A DNA stretch of 64,000 nt from Pseudoscleropodium purum (taxonomy: Eukaryota; Streptophyta; Bryopsida; Hypnales; Brachytheciaceae), in the NCBI GenBank assembly GCA_963969395.1, contig OZ017801.1:20775611-20839610 (forward strand). Reading direction: 5' to 3'. Shown in pieces: positions 12,276-24,924 of this stretch. The position numbers and the translations under genes were made by a program. Under the pieces are notes generated by a model, which searched no databases, was not told where the DNA came from, and saw nothing but the letters and a program-made list of their open reading frames with translations. Position 1 is the stretch's first letter; every line of letters starts with the position of its first letter.

Positions 12276-14192
12276 CTACTCGAGGATGTGTCCCACTTCG
12301 GCGATGAGCTTCTTCTGCGCCCAGGGAATTGCATCCGCTCGGCCTAGAGCGTGGACGATCCCACTGGAACATTGACTTTGGCAACCGTCTCCGCAGTAGT
12401 CCTCTGTGTCGCCGCAGAAGCCGAACTCACTGCAACACAAATTGTCGCGACACTTGCGGTTCCCAGCTTGCTTGCCACACTGCGGAGCACCAACACCTCG
12501 GCCTAGAGCATGGACGATCCCGCTGGAACATTGACTTTGGCAACCGTCTCCGCAATAGTCCTCTGTGTCGCCGCAGAAGCCGAACTCACTGCAACACAAA
12601 TTGTCGCGACACTTGCGGTTCCCAGCTTGCTTGCCACACTGCGGAGCACCAACACCTCGGCCTAGAGCATGGACGATCCCGCTGGAACATTGACTTTGGC
12701 AACCGTCTCCGCAGTAGTCCTCTGTGTCGCCGCAGAAGCCGAACTCACTGCAACACAAATTGTCGCGACACTTGCGGTTCCCAGCTTGCTTGCCACACTG
12801 CGGAGCACCAACACCTCGGCCTAGAGCATGGACGATCCCGCTGGAACATTGACTTTGGCAACCGTCTCCGCAGTAGTCCTCTGTGTCGCCGCAGAAGCCG
12901 AACTCACTGCAACACAAATTGTCGCGACACTTGCGGTTCCCAGCTTGCTTGCCACACTGCGGAGCACCAACACCTCGGCCTAGAGCGTGGACGATCCCGC
13001 TGGAACATTGACTTTGGCAACCGTCTCCGCAATAGTCCTCTGTGTCGCCGCAGAAGCCGAACTCACTGCAACACAAATTGTCGCGACACTTGCGGTTCCC
13101 AGCTTGCTTGCCACACTGCGGAGCACCAACACCTCGGCCTAGAGCGTGGACGATCCCGCTGGAACATTGACTTTGGCAACCGTCTCCGCAGTAGTCCTCT
13201 GTGTCGCCGCAGAAGCCGAACTCACTGCAACACAAATTGTCGCGACACTTGCGGTTCCCAGCTTGCTTGCCACACTGCGGAGCACCAACACCTCGGCCTA
13301 GAGCGTGGACGATCCCGCTGGAACATTGACTTTGGCAACCGTCTCCGCAGTAGTCCTCTGTGTCGCCGCAGAAGCCGAACTCACTGCAACACAAATTGTC
13401 GCGACACTTGCGGTTCCCAGCTTGCTTGCCACACTGCGGAGCACCAACACCTCGGCCTAGAGCGTGGACGATCCCGCTGGAACATTGACTTTGGCAACCG
13501 TCTCCGCAGTAGTCCTCTGTGTCGCCGCAGAAGCCGAACTCACTGCAACACAAATTGTCGCGACACTTGCGGTTCCCAGCTTGCTTGCCACACTGCGGAG
13601 CACCAACACCTCGGCCTAGAGCATGGACGATCCCGCTGGAACATTGACTTTGGCAACCGTCTCCGCAGTAGTCCTCTGTGTCGCCGCAGAAGCCGAACTC
13701 ACTGCAACACAAATTGTCGCGACACTTGCGGTTCCCAGCTTGCTTGCCACACTGCGGAGCACCAACACCTCGGCCTAGAGCATGGACGATCCCGCTGGAA
13801 CATTGACTTTGGCAACCGTCTCCGCAGTAGTCCTCTGTGTCGCCGCAGAAGCCGAACTCACTGCAACACAAATTGTCGCGACACTTGCGGTTCCCAGCTT
13901 GCCTGCCACACTGCGGAGCACCAACACCTCGGCCTAGAGCGTGGACGATCCCGCTGGAACATTGACTTTGGCAACCATCTCCGCAGTAGTCCTCTGTGTC
14001 GCCGCAGAAGCCAAACTCACTGCAACACAAATTGTCGCGACACTTGCGGTTCCCAGCTTGCCTGCCACACTGCGGAGCACCAACGCCTCGGCCTAGAGCA
14101 CGGACGTCGGTGTGGCATCGAGTTTCCGCAGTGTGAATCAGGGCGAGGAGTGACACCGCCAACGCTATCAGCACCTTTCCTTGAAGAGCCAT
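12276..14192 (-). CDS. Polyhevein: secreted precursor of eleven tandem hevein (chitin-binding type 1) domains
   Basis: One uninterrupted 638-residue frame. Residues 1 to about 22-24 are a signal peptide ([20 protein letters not shown]), then a short spacer to residue 31. Residues 32-614 are exactly eleven 53-residue units and residues 615-638 a tail without cysteine. Each unit has the eight cysteines of hevein and the chitin-contact set Ser/aromatic/aromatic/Tyr as CSEFGFCG and DYC, with Phe where hevein has Trp. Units are joined by [15 protein letters not shown], whose Arg is a possible processing site. Known: hevein domains bind chitin; wheat germ agglutinin has four, nettle agglutinin two. 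Inferred: an exported multivalent chitin-binding lectin, or a polyprotein cut into many antifungal peptides. There is no chitinase or barwin domain. The start follows an in-context GCACCATGGC. Gene GC is well above the surrounding DNA. Confidence 0.93.
   Translation of the reverse strand: MALQGKVLIALAVSLLALIHTAETRCHTDVRALGRGVGAPQCGRQAGNRKCRDNLCCSEFGFCGDTEDYCGDGCQSQCSSGIVHALGRGVGAPQCGRQAGNRKCRDNLCCSEFGFCGDTEDYCGDGCQSQCSSGIVHALGRGVGAPQCGKQAGNRKCRDNLCCSEFGFCGDTEDYCGDGCQSQCSSGIVHALGRGVGAPQCGKQAGNRKCRDNLCCSEFGFCGDTEDYCGDGCQSQCSSGIVHALGRGVGAPQCGKQAGNRKCRDNLCCSEFGFCGDTEDYCGDGCQSQCSSGIVHALGRGVGAPQCGKQAGNRKCRDNLCCSEFGFCGDTEDYCGDGCQSQCSSGIVHALGRGVGAPQCGKQAGNRKCRDNLCCSEFGFCGDTEDYCGDGCQSQCSSGIVHALGRGVGAPQCGKQAGNRKCRDNLCCSEFGFCGDTEDYCGDGCQSQCSSGIVHALGRGVGAPQCGKQAGNRKCRDNLCCSEFGFCGDTEDYCGDGCQSQCSSGIVHALGRGVGAPQCGKQAGNRKCRDNLCCSEFGFCGDTEDYCGDGCQSQCSSGIVHALGRGVGAPQCGKQAGNRKCRDNLCCSEFGFCGDTEDYCGDGCQSQCSSGIVHALGRADAIPWAQKKLIAEVGHILE
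12351..14099 (-). repeat. Eleven 159-bp in-frame repeats encoding hevein domains
   Basis: The array is 1749 bp, exactly 11 x 159. I see seven variable positions among units: six are synonymous (CAC/CAT His, TAC/TAT Tyr, AGC/AGT Ser, GAC/GAT Asp, TTC/TTT Phe, GGT/GGC Gly) and one is Lys/Arg (AAG/AGG), with Arg only in the two N-terminal units. This implies recent expansion or homogenisation with protein-level constraint. Copy number could be affected by assembly. Confidence 0.95.
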
Positions 14193-15402
14193 GGTGCCTT
14201 GATCTGCTCACAGATATAAATTAAATACAGCTTCAGCTATAATCTCGATGTAACCAAAATATGAGTCCAATCAATCACAAGAACCCAATCGTAGCTAGTT
14301 GTACCTACAACCGTCCAGTTACTGAAACTCTTAAGACGTCGACGAATACGTACACGTGAGTCCTGGTAATGCACTATTATATATCAATTGTCAGTGGTAC
14401 AGCAATTTCTCACATCATAGACATGCAGGCAACGTACTGAGTCATTCCTGATCATTAATCAAGTAATAATTATGATCAGTTATATCTCACAGAATTTTGA
14501 TCGAATTCATGTCGTTTCAGTTCACAACAGAACATTAGTTGTAAAGCACGATTGCTGGAGTTTTTAATTAAGCACGTTACTAGAATTCTTACGAAGTAAA
14601 GCACTGACTCCTGCTCATGCATGCACAGGGATTTTTAACTTATCAATTAGAATGCTCATTTGTAACTACAGCAAAATTTGGTTCTGTCCCACCAGGGCAG
14701 ACACTGCCCGACCTGTACGATTTCAGTTCTGTAATAGTCCAGTTCTTACAGAGGCACACCGTTCACACTGCGAGAAGATGAAGCATCCCATATCAATTCT
14801 TTGCTACCAGTGGGAGAGAGCCTCGCGGTTCTACCGTTGTCCGTTGGTGGTGTACGTTGTAAACAATTGAGTCCACATCATCATTCATCAACATGATCAC
14901 GCAGTCACGTAAAAGGTACATGGCGAATTTCGGAATCACAGAAATGAAATCGTGTAGAAAAGCTGGATGATTACAGCGACATACTGGAATTCTAATGTCT
15001 GAACTCCTGATAATGCATTGAAATATCGATCGATCAGTACCCATGGTCAGCAATTTGTTAATATATATTTACCGAATCAACACCACGACTGATCGAGGCC
15101 ACATCACCAATATGATCAAGCATATGTCGAAGGCGTATACACAGCAGTTGAACACAGGATGGATCATAACATCCTACGCATGACATGAGATCTCTGAGGC
15201 TCCAAATGCACGAAAAAATGAAAGAGTTCGAAGAAGATGATCGAGACTCAGTCACTGTCAAACTGATCGGAGAGAAATTCTCGAAGCGTACCTGCAATAA
15301 ACGCCTCAAGCACGCAATGGAGTTGCTCTAGCTAGCTATGGTTTGAGCTCTGTCACGGTTAGCTGCTTGCAATTGGAAGAGAACTCAATGCGCTTATATA
15401 CA
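14193..15402 (-). promoter_or_regulatory. Polyhevein 5' region: two alternative promoters, one with a leader intron
   Basis: Model 1: a TATATAATA box (14375-14383, minus) gives a leader of about 160 nt with a CACGTG G-box just downstream of the box. Model 2: a TGTATATAAG box (15402-15393, minus) followed by a non-coding exon ending TTGCAG|GTACGC (last base 15292), spliced to TGAGCAG|ATCAAGG (first exon base 14203) 11 nt before the ATG, which gives a leader intron of about 1.09 kb. Both sets of signals are seen; the choice is open. The short open frames in this interval have no recognisable content. Confidence 0.4.
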
Positions 15403-17468
15403 CGTTTCGGCACGCACATGAACCCATTTACGTGGAAGACCTTTCCCCGTGACGAGCTATGCTGTAAACAGGTCAAAAAATGCAGTAAGGTAGAGGGAGC
15501 ATAAACTGTCAACCAATGGCTGTCATAGATGTTTCACTCAATATGTCCCCTGTTCCTAGAGACGAGAAGCAATAGAACATGGGTCGATTTATCATATCTG
15601 TAGCTGAGAAGTAGATATTAGGGTCTAGTGAATATGACAATGTACAACCACTTATCCACAATGTTACACATCCTATGACCAAAACTTTAAAAAATTGCAT
15701 AACTTATATAATATCCAAACTAGTGCGTAGGGAGCTAGCTAGTAGACATGCGAGTGAATCACCGCATCAAAATTTTCTGTTTTAATAAGAACAGAAATGA
15801 ATGATTTTGAAAAGCCTCCTAAGTAAGTAGATCCAGGATGAGCTCCCTATATCTTATTACAATCAATCCTCTACAAAAGCATGGGCTGCAATGGCTTCCT
15901 CCACGTGAGGACCTCATTGTGACGCATGCACTCCCGTACTCTCGCTCAGGATTTAAATGAATGAATTATCGATCCCAGAGCCGGAGTGCCAGGACAGTAC
16001 CTCCGGACCTCGTTTTGTAAGAAAAAAGTCGCCGTGAAAGGACCTTCAATCTGAGGTCTATGCAGCCTGCGTTATAGATGTCGCAGACACGCAGGGCAGC
16101 GTCGGCTCGTGTAGATTGACCGATCGACACTGTGGGCCGCCCTGGGTTGGCACAAACAATGAGAGTGAAGTATGATTCAAGGGTATCAGGGTGTTGTCCT
16201 AGGATTGAACCAGTTGGATATGCGGAGGACCGTTCTTTGGACGGAATTGGGAAGAAATCGTGAGTATGCTTACGTTGTTACTGTACTTGTAGTTTCTTAG
16301 AATGATGGAGAGAATAGTGGTGGAAGAATCAAGGAAAGCACCCCTAAAATGTGCCACTAACCCCCCCTTGAAAAAAAACTGCCATCCACGCATTATGTAC
16401 ATCTTCAAAATCAATATGTACCTACGTGGAAGAAATGATTTTAGAATCTCTAGAACCAAAAAGAACTTTGACCTTTTGTAACTTTTGCATACAATATACT
16501 CCGTAGTACAAATGCCATGTTTTTTTATGCGTTGGAACCTCCTTTCACTTGCCGACAAGAAAATATGGAAATTTGACCTGTCTAATAGAGCTACTGTAAG
16601 AATGGAGCTTCCATCAACTTGCAAAATCAGGAGATGAAAAAAATTGCCCTGTTCGCAGTAAAAAGACGGAGACTGCCTCTTATCATATGTAGACTAGAGA
16701 GAGGTAAACCAATCAGCAATGTTTCTGGATATCAGACCTCGCTAGTCCGTCAAAGACGCATTTCGAAGCACTTGGGCAACAGCATCGGCTGGACTGTATT
16801 CTCGAACTGGTTGCCATTTGACATCCTACACATGGCACACAGTTACTCTGTTATTCACTTGCATCGATCAAGTTTACAAATTCAAGCTATGTGCGTGTTC
16901 TTATATTTTTATTGGTGTACGTCCTGCCAATACTAAGAAATTCACACAAACAAACGCCTAACGCACAACCAAATACTAAGAATTTGAACAAATTCAGCCA
17001 CTCTTATCAGGCATCGATCAGCTCAAAACAGATAAAGAGGAGAGTTGAGTCTGTAAGCAACATTTTAGAATCACACAACTGAAGTAACAGCCAAGACACG
17101 ATGTTTAATTGAATAGAAAAGGGTTTAGAAAAATTAGAGGCCTAATTCAATAGAAGGTTCACTTGTTTTCGGTAAAATTATGTCACCCTACGATCACAAT
17201 GATTATACAAAGACCACGCTATGATATCAATATGGACTTTTGTATGAACATTCTCACCTACTCCGGAATCATGAAGAAGATTCTCTTAGTAATGTTGCCT
17301 GACGGTCTAAATTTATTGAGTTTTCCTGACAGTCTAATTCTACTTTGTTATGGTTTCGCGTACATTAAGATCAGGCAAAGAAAATGATTGCAGGAAAAAA
17401 AGACGATGTACGAAAGCAATTGGGCCACTTACAGGAGCAATTGGGGTAATGTAAGGTGATTCCCATTA
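15403..17468. other. Intergenic sequence, mixed GC, no supported gene
   Basis: A locally GC-rich patch (15890-16200) contains a minus-strand frame that stays open for about 100 codons without an ATG (15974-16280; ...STRADAALRVCDIYNAGC...). I do not recognise it. The 141-codon frame at 16199-16624 overlaps it in another phase and looks like chance. Nothing else is supported. Confidence 0.5.
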
Positions 17469-17624
17469 AGGTAAACTACCCCGTTACAGTCAAAATGGGA
17501 GCAAGCCCATTGTGGGCAATATTGTAATGGTGGTGTACATTTCAAAATTAAAATGTACACCACTATTACAATTTTGACCACAATGGACTTGCTCCCATTC
17601 TGCCCGTAATGGAGTAGTTTACCT
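17469..17624. mobile_element. Foldback MITE with about 75-bp arms, probably TA-targeting (mariner-like)
   Basis: The two halves are almost perfect inverted copies: AGGTAAACTAC at the left end and GTAGTTTACCT at the right, continuous down to a loop of a few bases around 17548. Both ends abut TA (17467-17468 and 17625-17626), consistent with a Tc1/mariner-type duplication. A transcript would form a long, nearly perfect hairpin, so it may be a small-RNA source. No coding capacity. Confidence 0.85.
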
Positions 17625-17626
17625 TA

Positions 17627-20600
17627 AGTACAACTTTGTTCAACTTTCCCCGGAATGCTTCAGTGCGACACCTCAAGACTTCTTCCAATGTATCTGTTTC
17701 ATCAATAGTGTCTTGGGTGAATTTCACCTGTGAAAAACAATTAAATGTGAGGTATATGATTCCCGAGTTCAGTTTCTCTATGGAACAAGAAAAAATGAAA
17801 GATCAAATATTGTTATCATCGCAATAAGCTTGTTTCATCTGAGCGTGCTGACCAGAAGGTTCAGTTATTGGGTACAAGAGATGCAAGAGATGCAGTTGCG
17901 TCGGAGTGAACTCGGTTAACTTACTCCCTGAGACATCTATTGGTTTGAGAAAGAGCAAAGTCAGCAAAGTCAACATCAATTGAATACAACCATATTTTGC
18001 ACAAAAGAATCTGGATTCTATTTCTAGGCTAACTGTTCATTGATTCCAGAGTCTTCAGGCAGCTCCTCAAGAAAGTTATAGGGCATAAGTACCTAGTTTC
18101 AGGCATTCAGGTAGAACCTCTCTAACTGCAACATCCGATTTCATAGTGCATAATCTGCAATTAGAGAGTTAACAAAGACGAGGTGGTTCGGCGCATGCAG
18201 TCAAGATGGAGAGACATGTGTTTCTGCATCCCTTCTAGGAAAGACACTTGTTCTTATGAACTCTCTAATCTACAAAAACTTATTTTAGTGCATAAGCTTA
18301 GTCCTAGTACCATGCACTAAGAAAGGTTCTACCTATAGTAGCAAAAATTGGCGATGTGGGGGGTCTTCACCTCAAATGGTAAAAAAGATATCAAGGGGAG
18401 CAACTTTTAAATTCAATTTTCTTCTTAGTGGAGTGACTTGCATGTATCGTGATCAAACCGCATATTTATAAGAACAATCATCCTTTTTTTAAAATTTGTC
18501 CACCTAATATTAGTACTTTCATCCCAAAAAAAAATTTAATAAGTAAACTTCATCCAAAGTTTGGCAAATTTGATACTTCTTCAAGTTTTCTTTGGTGATT
18601 TCAACCAAAAAAATCTTTTTTTCCAAGTGTATTAGTAGCCAAATGCTACCACATCCATGAAAGATTTTTGCCAAACTTTGCTAGAAATTTAAAGGCCAAG
18701 TAATAGGTAGTCACAATAGAAAGCCTTCATTAATTCCCCTAACTCAATGAAGGAATGTTTGTAGAAAAAGATGAGTGGATAACTAAGAAGGCTTCATCAA
18801 ACTCATTGAAGAATCTAAGTATACTCATTAGTTAGAGGTGAATAAGGTGGCTTCTTCCAATGCAATGAAGTTACCAAAGCTATTGTAATAGTGTGACCCT
18901 TCCTTATATAATAGAGCACTCAAAGCAACTTTCCATATTGTCTCAAGAGTTAGAATTACCTTTGCCAAGTTTTATGATTCTTTCACTTCTATATGAATAT
19001 AGTTAGAAAGAAAATACATTTTCACATTTGAGAAGTAGCTTGGTCTTGTTGTCAAACTAAATTATAGTAACCAAAATTCAATTCTATTGTAATATTAAAA
19101 ATAGTCTTCAAAAACAAGTATTGTTAGATAGTTGCCTTCCTTTACTTTTCACAAACCATTCTCTAAAATTTTCTTGGCTTTCCAAGAATTTATTTTGTCA
19201 TTTTAATAAGGTTTGGTCAATTTTTGTATACACAAGTGAAGAGTCTATTCTTGTAGCAAAAGCAAAGTAGATATATTTTTGGATTGTGTAAGTCATCTAT
19301 GTTGAAGTGCAATAAAGGGCTTTTTTAAAGACATTTGATTGAATAGCACGTAGTTCATTAAAAAATATTGGTGTACATTTTGTTTTGAGAATGGAAAAAA
19401 TTCAAAATTCAAATTCAAAATATTACTTTAGATGTAATCAATAATGTCATTAATAGATTTATTTGATTATTCTATCTTTTAAAATCAGTATAGAATTTTA
19501 TAATACACTCGCTATATGTCAAATTCTAACCCTAAATAAATATAAGCTTAGGATAAAAAATGAATTGAAACGTCCCATGTGAATTTTAAATTAGCTTCTT
19601 CCAAAGAAATACCTTAAAGCTTTTGATTAACTAGAAGCTACATAATCTATACTATAAGAGACTTTGTACATTCTAATGTAGTGAAGACTGCTCATTCTTT
19701 CTTACATATACATGTATAACTTTTGTTAGTGCAAAGCCTCTTTCCTTTTGCTCTTGCCTTAGTTCTAATGCCAATAAAATTATGAATATTTTAACATGAG
19801 ATTTTAGAATTTTGTCGGCTCAAACTTGCTATTGAAATCTTGTTGTAGAAAATAGGGGTTGCAACATCTTCTATTTGTTTTAGTTTATTGTTTATAATGG
19901 ATAATTTAGATGACATCATTTGTCATCTATAATCTCGAAAGGAATTTTAATTTGAAAGTAACATATAAAGTTTTCATTCCAAATAAATAAACAAATCAAA
20001 ATTATAGTCAATTCTAATTTTGTTTCAATTTCAATTTTGATGCTATAATAGGTTTTCCAATATCTTCATTGGTTACTATTGCATCCAAGATTGCATCATC
20101 CAGAATCATGAATACATTATAGTATCATCATTGAATAATGTTAGGTAGCTCAAATTAGCAACAAGATGGTGACATCCCTCATCACTTATGTGCTCCAAAA
20201 TTAAATTATAGTAATTGAATCATTTGGTTCATGCTTTTTTAAAATTACAAATGTCAAAGTATGTCAAGCCAAAAATTGCACTAACTTTGGTTCAAAACCA
20301 GATTTGTAAAAATGAGGGCTTAGATGTAAAGAACAAAAAAATTCAAAAAATCACCAAATCAAGAGAACCTCTTTTCAAATCCATTCCAACAAATTTTATT
20401 CATAAAAGATAATATTGTTTTTGTAATTGAATTTTGAAGGGATTTTGAATTTTCCCTTCTGAAATTCATTAAAAAAAATATTGGTGATAGCATTCATTTA
20501 TTAAATCTAACCGTATAGATGGAATCTAAAATTCAAATTTTATAACTTTTATTTGTATATCATTTCCAAAATATTCTTCAAAATAGTACTTTATAACAAT

Positions 20601-21344
20601 TTTTCCCAAATCAACAATTTTGGAGAAGGATCTAGATGTTTAGGGGTTAATTATACCAATTGAAATTGGAGAAAAAAGTTTAGTAAAGCCCTACCCAACA
20701 AGGTCATCAAACTCTGGATTTTTTCATAATATCATTTTTGCTCCATTTAAAGTTGAATCAATAGGATGCTCATTATAGCTTCTCATTGAAAACCATAGGG
20801 GAATCGATTTTTGTCTTTTGGAATGCTACTATGACTTTTTATCATTCCCTAGATTGTTCCAATGAAAGTCTAGAAAGCATCCCTTTTGATAATGGTGAAC
20901 TAAGTGCATCTCTAGCCATGATTGTATATTTATCTCGTAACAACATCGAGCTAAATTCAAACCTTTGTAGAACCTACCCTACATATAAAATACAATTTTG
21001 TTATTGTATATAGTCATGATGTCATAGACAAAGGACAACAATACAATTTTTGATGACATTTGATTGAAACAAACCAAAATCAAATTCAACTATTATAGGG
21101 GTTGCAATTGGGTTGAGGTTCATATTGGAGCATGCTACCTTATAATAGCTTAGTTTGACCTCAAGTGATTGGAGCTCCAACATCTTTTCAGGAATAAAAC
21201 TTGTGCGTCTACAAACATCGCACATGAACCATGAGGGGATAAAAACAAATATATAATAGAAAAATAAAAAGTAGGTGATAAAAACAAAAGTAAAATAAAA
21301 TAATGATTTGCATAGAATGCACAAGCTTTTGATTCCATGTTGGG
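17627..21344. other. AT-rich intergenic sequence, no supported gene
   Basis: Three diverged copies of an aaggcttcatcaaactcaatgaag-like word lie at about 18720-18890. A fragment of a TTAA-family right end (TTTAGGGGTTAA) lies at 20639-20650 without a matching left end. Open frames here (20215, 20786, 21022) are AT-rich and featureless. Confidence 0.55.
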
Positions 21345-22060
21345 TTTGCAGGTAAAACAAAGGGCTCACCAACCCCAAAGTTTAGGATGAGTTTCAGGAT
21401 AAGGAAGTGATACTCAGTCTTCCAAAAAAAAAGGGTTTTTTTCATTTTTTTTCTTCTCACATGCAGACAACCCAATGGGTGTCAGATTGGCCTTGTTGGA
21501 ACAGACCCCTAAGCTTCAGGCAAGTTGAGACAACAATTGAATGGCAAAAAAAAAGCATGAAACTTTTGTCTGCATGGTACGACGGTATAAAACCATGACA
21601 AGTATGGGCAGAAAGTGAAAAGAAGTTGACCTTAGGGATGGTCAGTCATCACAGCCATACTGAGAATAGTATAAGTATTCAGAGGCTGGCCCCCAGATGT
21701 AAGGTACTGTATCTCCCCAAATCCTTTATGGCACCTTTGCACAATGGAATGAACACAAATGGATGGCTATGTGGAAAAAAAACCTTCAAATATTATATGC
21801 CCAAAACACTTGGAGTTCAAGGAATGGATGGAAACCCACATGTTCTGTCAAGGCGGACCCATAACTTATAGGAGAGCCACCCATAACTGTTCAAATAAGA
21901 AACTGGGCACATCATCTAGAGTAGTGCAAGGCAAAGCAAATATTTTGAGAGGTGCATTGATAGAAATGATGGGGATTGTAAAAAATTTGGTAATTTTATC
22001 ACCTAAATTGAAATTACTATGAATTTTGAAAGTCAAAAGTTGATCTAAATCCATGTTCAA
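21345..22060 (+). repeat. Dispersed repeat, partner of 44216-45400
   Basis: The stretch aaccccaaagtttaggatgagtttcaggataaggaagtg matches the region starting near 44250, and agaacaaacacaaat-like and tatgtggaaaaaaaa blocks match near 45050. The partner continues into sequence related to 23880-24010, so this copy appears split by the TTAA element at 22068. It may derive from a coding mobile element, but frames are broken in both copies and no domain is recognised. Confidence 0.5.
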
Positions 22061-22067
22061 TGTTTAA

Positions 22068-22986
22068 CCCCTAAAGTTTCTTGACTATGTCTTCAACAAA
22101 AACGCTCAAAATCTGTCATTTTAAAGACATGTACCAAAAAAAAATTTAACATTTTTGGACACATCCAACCATAGGATCTTGTAGTAAGATAATTTGAAAA
22201 GATGTGGAAAAAATTTCAGAAATTTTCACCATGTAGATTGCAAGATATTAGTGTTTCAATTGACAAAACCCCTTTTTTGGCCCTGCGAAAAAACGGGCAG
22301 CTGCACTTCACAAGATCACGTTTGTATGAAAAAATTTCCAAAATGGTTGCAATTCTTTGGATTCATTCTTCAAGGCAAGTTGGCTAAACACTTGAAAATT
22401 TTGAGATCATTTGAAATTGTACAATATATAGGAAAAAAATAGTAAGTAGAAAGAAGTAGAGAATGAATCAAAATACTAAATTGGTAATAATTTAGTTATG
22501 AAATTGAAAAATGCCAATCCCAATGGTTGTAATGTTGTAATAAACAAAATTCACCTAATATTTTTATTATTTTCCAAAAATATTGAAAATTGACTTCAAT
22601 AGAGGACTTCAAAGTTTATTTTGGAGTAGAGAATCCATGACTGCCCACAAACTAAAACACCTCATAACTTTTGACTCATTGATCAACATGGAATAATTCA
22701 AAGCTTTCTATGTATATATAAATCTAGAGAATTAATTTCAAATTTTTATTTTTGAAAAAAGTGATTTTTTCAGATCTGTCCAAACTGCCCAAGTTGAGAA
22801 GCAAACTACATATTAGGCCATAACTTTTGACTCATATTTCCAAATGTTTTGAAATTTATGCACATCAAAGATATTCCTTGACCATACCTTATATTAAAAT
22901 TTGGGCCTAAAATATGGAATCTCCACTCACACACACTTGCCCAAAAAAGTTATGTTGCCAAAAAACGCACCTTGGTCCTTTAAGGG
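22068..22986 (+). mobile_element. piggyBac-like non-autonomous element, family 1 (complete)
   Basis: The 919-bp element starts CCCCTAAAG and ends with TTTAAGGG. It is bounded by TTAA at 22064-22067 and 22987-22990. The interior is shared with copies at 33605, 38973, 40161, 42517, 45732, 46038, 47700 and 51146. Conserved landmarks include gtggaaaaaatttcagaa, ggaattgtacaa and cataacttttgactcattg. No open frame suggests a transposase. TTAA duplications and CCC... ends are the piggyBac hallmark; the superfamily call is inferred from these. Confidence 0.75.
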
Positions 22987-22990
22987 TTAA

Positions 22991-24049
22991 ATTATTTCAA
23001 AATTGCTCATTTAAGAGGCTACTTACTGTTCACATTGGCACTCCAAACCAAGCACATGTATCATGACAAAAATGAAAGAATTAATGGTTGAAAACGAAGA
23101 ACTAATGGTTGAAATTTAATCACAGCATTTCTTGAATTTAGGCCACTGTATTGATTGTTGATGGGGTTCTGGTCAATAATGGATGGCTCTACCTTACTTT
23201 TTTCTTTTTTTTTGACTCTTTAGGTAACTTAAATACTACACACTAGTGATTGACATTTAAAGTAGTTTGTTCTTAAAGCAACCATATTCTAAATGTTTGT
23301 TCTATCTAGGGCTAAATATCTATTATTGCCATGGATGACATAGGTCAGCCTAAAGGGTTGCTTCAATAGCATACTACCTTACTATAAACATACACTCAAT
23401 ATAAATTTGAGCATGGTTCTTGTTACTAAGGTCAACAAGCCTATAACCACCTTGATTTGCAATCTAAATATCTTGGGGCCAACTCCAAGAAGGGGCATAC
23501 ATATTGCTAGAGCTATACATTTATTTTACGAATCAAATCCAAATGGAAATATAATGATCTGATTAAAGTTGCTATTTCTATGAATTTATGAAGTGGTCTA
23601 CTTTGAAATTAGCAAACCACGCATAATAAGAGTGGAATCATAAACATCCCCTTAAATAACCTACAACCACCTTTACCATGTATCTAATGGCATTTAAATA
23701 TTCATCACTAAAGAACTAACAAGTTACCTCTTGTATGCATTAATGCACTAATTTTGTCACAAAAATGAATTGATTTGGATGTTTTTCTAAACAAAATTGG
23801 GGCCAAAAGTTGGGTGGTGGAATTGGACAGTGAATGACCAATTGGATTGGTACACCTTGAGTCCTACAAGATAAGCCCTACAACAATACGAGGATCTAGA
23901 AGTAATTAATGGATGAAAGAGAAAGTGCAAATGGTCATTTTGGCTTAGAATTTTGTGTTGGAAGGGGAGGTTATGTACAATATTTCAACCTTTGATGAAT
24001 GTTCTTGGGTTTTATAAGCCTTGTAGTCCCAAGTTGCACATTTTTTCTA
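22991..24049. other. AT-rich repeat-derived spacer
   Basis: The part at about 23870-24010 is related to 45240-45390. No gene is recognised. Confidence 0.45.
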
Positions 24050-24053
24050 TTAA

Positions 24054-24924
24054 AGACACTCAATTTGCCATTTCTAATGCAAAGACCAAAAAGGTCTAAT
24101 TTTTTTCCTTCTATCTAGCTATAGGATCTTGTACTAAACTACTCTAAAAATGTGTAAATTTTTTTTTAGAAACTTTAATATTGCAGATTGAAAGATATTT
24201 GCTTTTAAAGTAAAGAAAACAAGTTTTTTTTGCACCTTGTTTAAGTATATTTTTGACTTTGAATCTTTTTCACTTAAAATTTTTGCACTACTAATTTTTA
24301 ATTTCTAATGTTTTATATTGAAGAATTGAGTTGAGAGCCTAGGAAACAAAAATCCAAAAAATCCACATAATCTTCACTTATTAAAAATTTGTCAAGTAGA
24401 AGTAGGTTCAAGATTGAAGGAATAACTAAATCACTTATAACTCTAAGATGGAATTGAAACAAAATAATTTCAACAATGAGATTGTTCTAGGAAGAAAATT
24501 TAATCTTGTTTAATTTTATTTTGTTAACTTATTAAAATTGTATATAAAAATGAATTATATATATTATTTTTTCAAAAAGATGCTCAAATTGCTCCCAAAA
24601 GAAGATTGTCTATAAATTCTCATCACTAATTCAAATAGAATGAATCAAAGCTTTATAAGTAGATAGTAATACAAACTTTGAGAAAAAAAATTAAAAATTT
24701 TCAATATATTGTGATTTTTTTGTGCTGCCCCAAAACTATTTTTTAGACTTAGGGTGACATAACTTTTGCTCCTATTCTCCAATTGAAATAAAAATTATAT
24801 TCTCCAAAAGTCAATGTTATTTTCTATTGTTGAAAAAAGATTTAGAAAGTTATGTCAAAAATTGAGGTCACACAAGTTACTCAAAATTCCAAGAGTCCTT
24901 GCAAGGACTTTGGGATTTTAGGGG
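24054..24924 (-). mobile_element. piggyBac-like element, family 2, left end truncated
   Basis: The interior matches, in reverse orientation, the element at 29547 (blocks gatggaattgaaacaaaat and gagattgttctag). The right end TTTTAGGGGTTAA reaches TTAA at 24925-24928. The left end lacks about 25 bp of the terminal sequence. Confidence 0.55.

Noticed and set aside
12329..14224. A 631-codon open frame on the plus strand opposite the polyhevein gene
   Set aside because: The repeat unit is 159 bp, a multiple of three, so one stop-free antisense unit gives a long frame. It has no signal peptide or domain, while the minus frame has a signal peptide and canonical hevein cysteines.
16199..16624. 141-codon minus-strand frame
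   Set aside because: Composition is random-like and no domain is recognised. It crosses an AT/GC boundary and overlaps another open phase.
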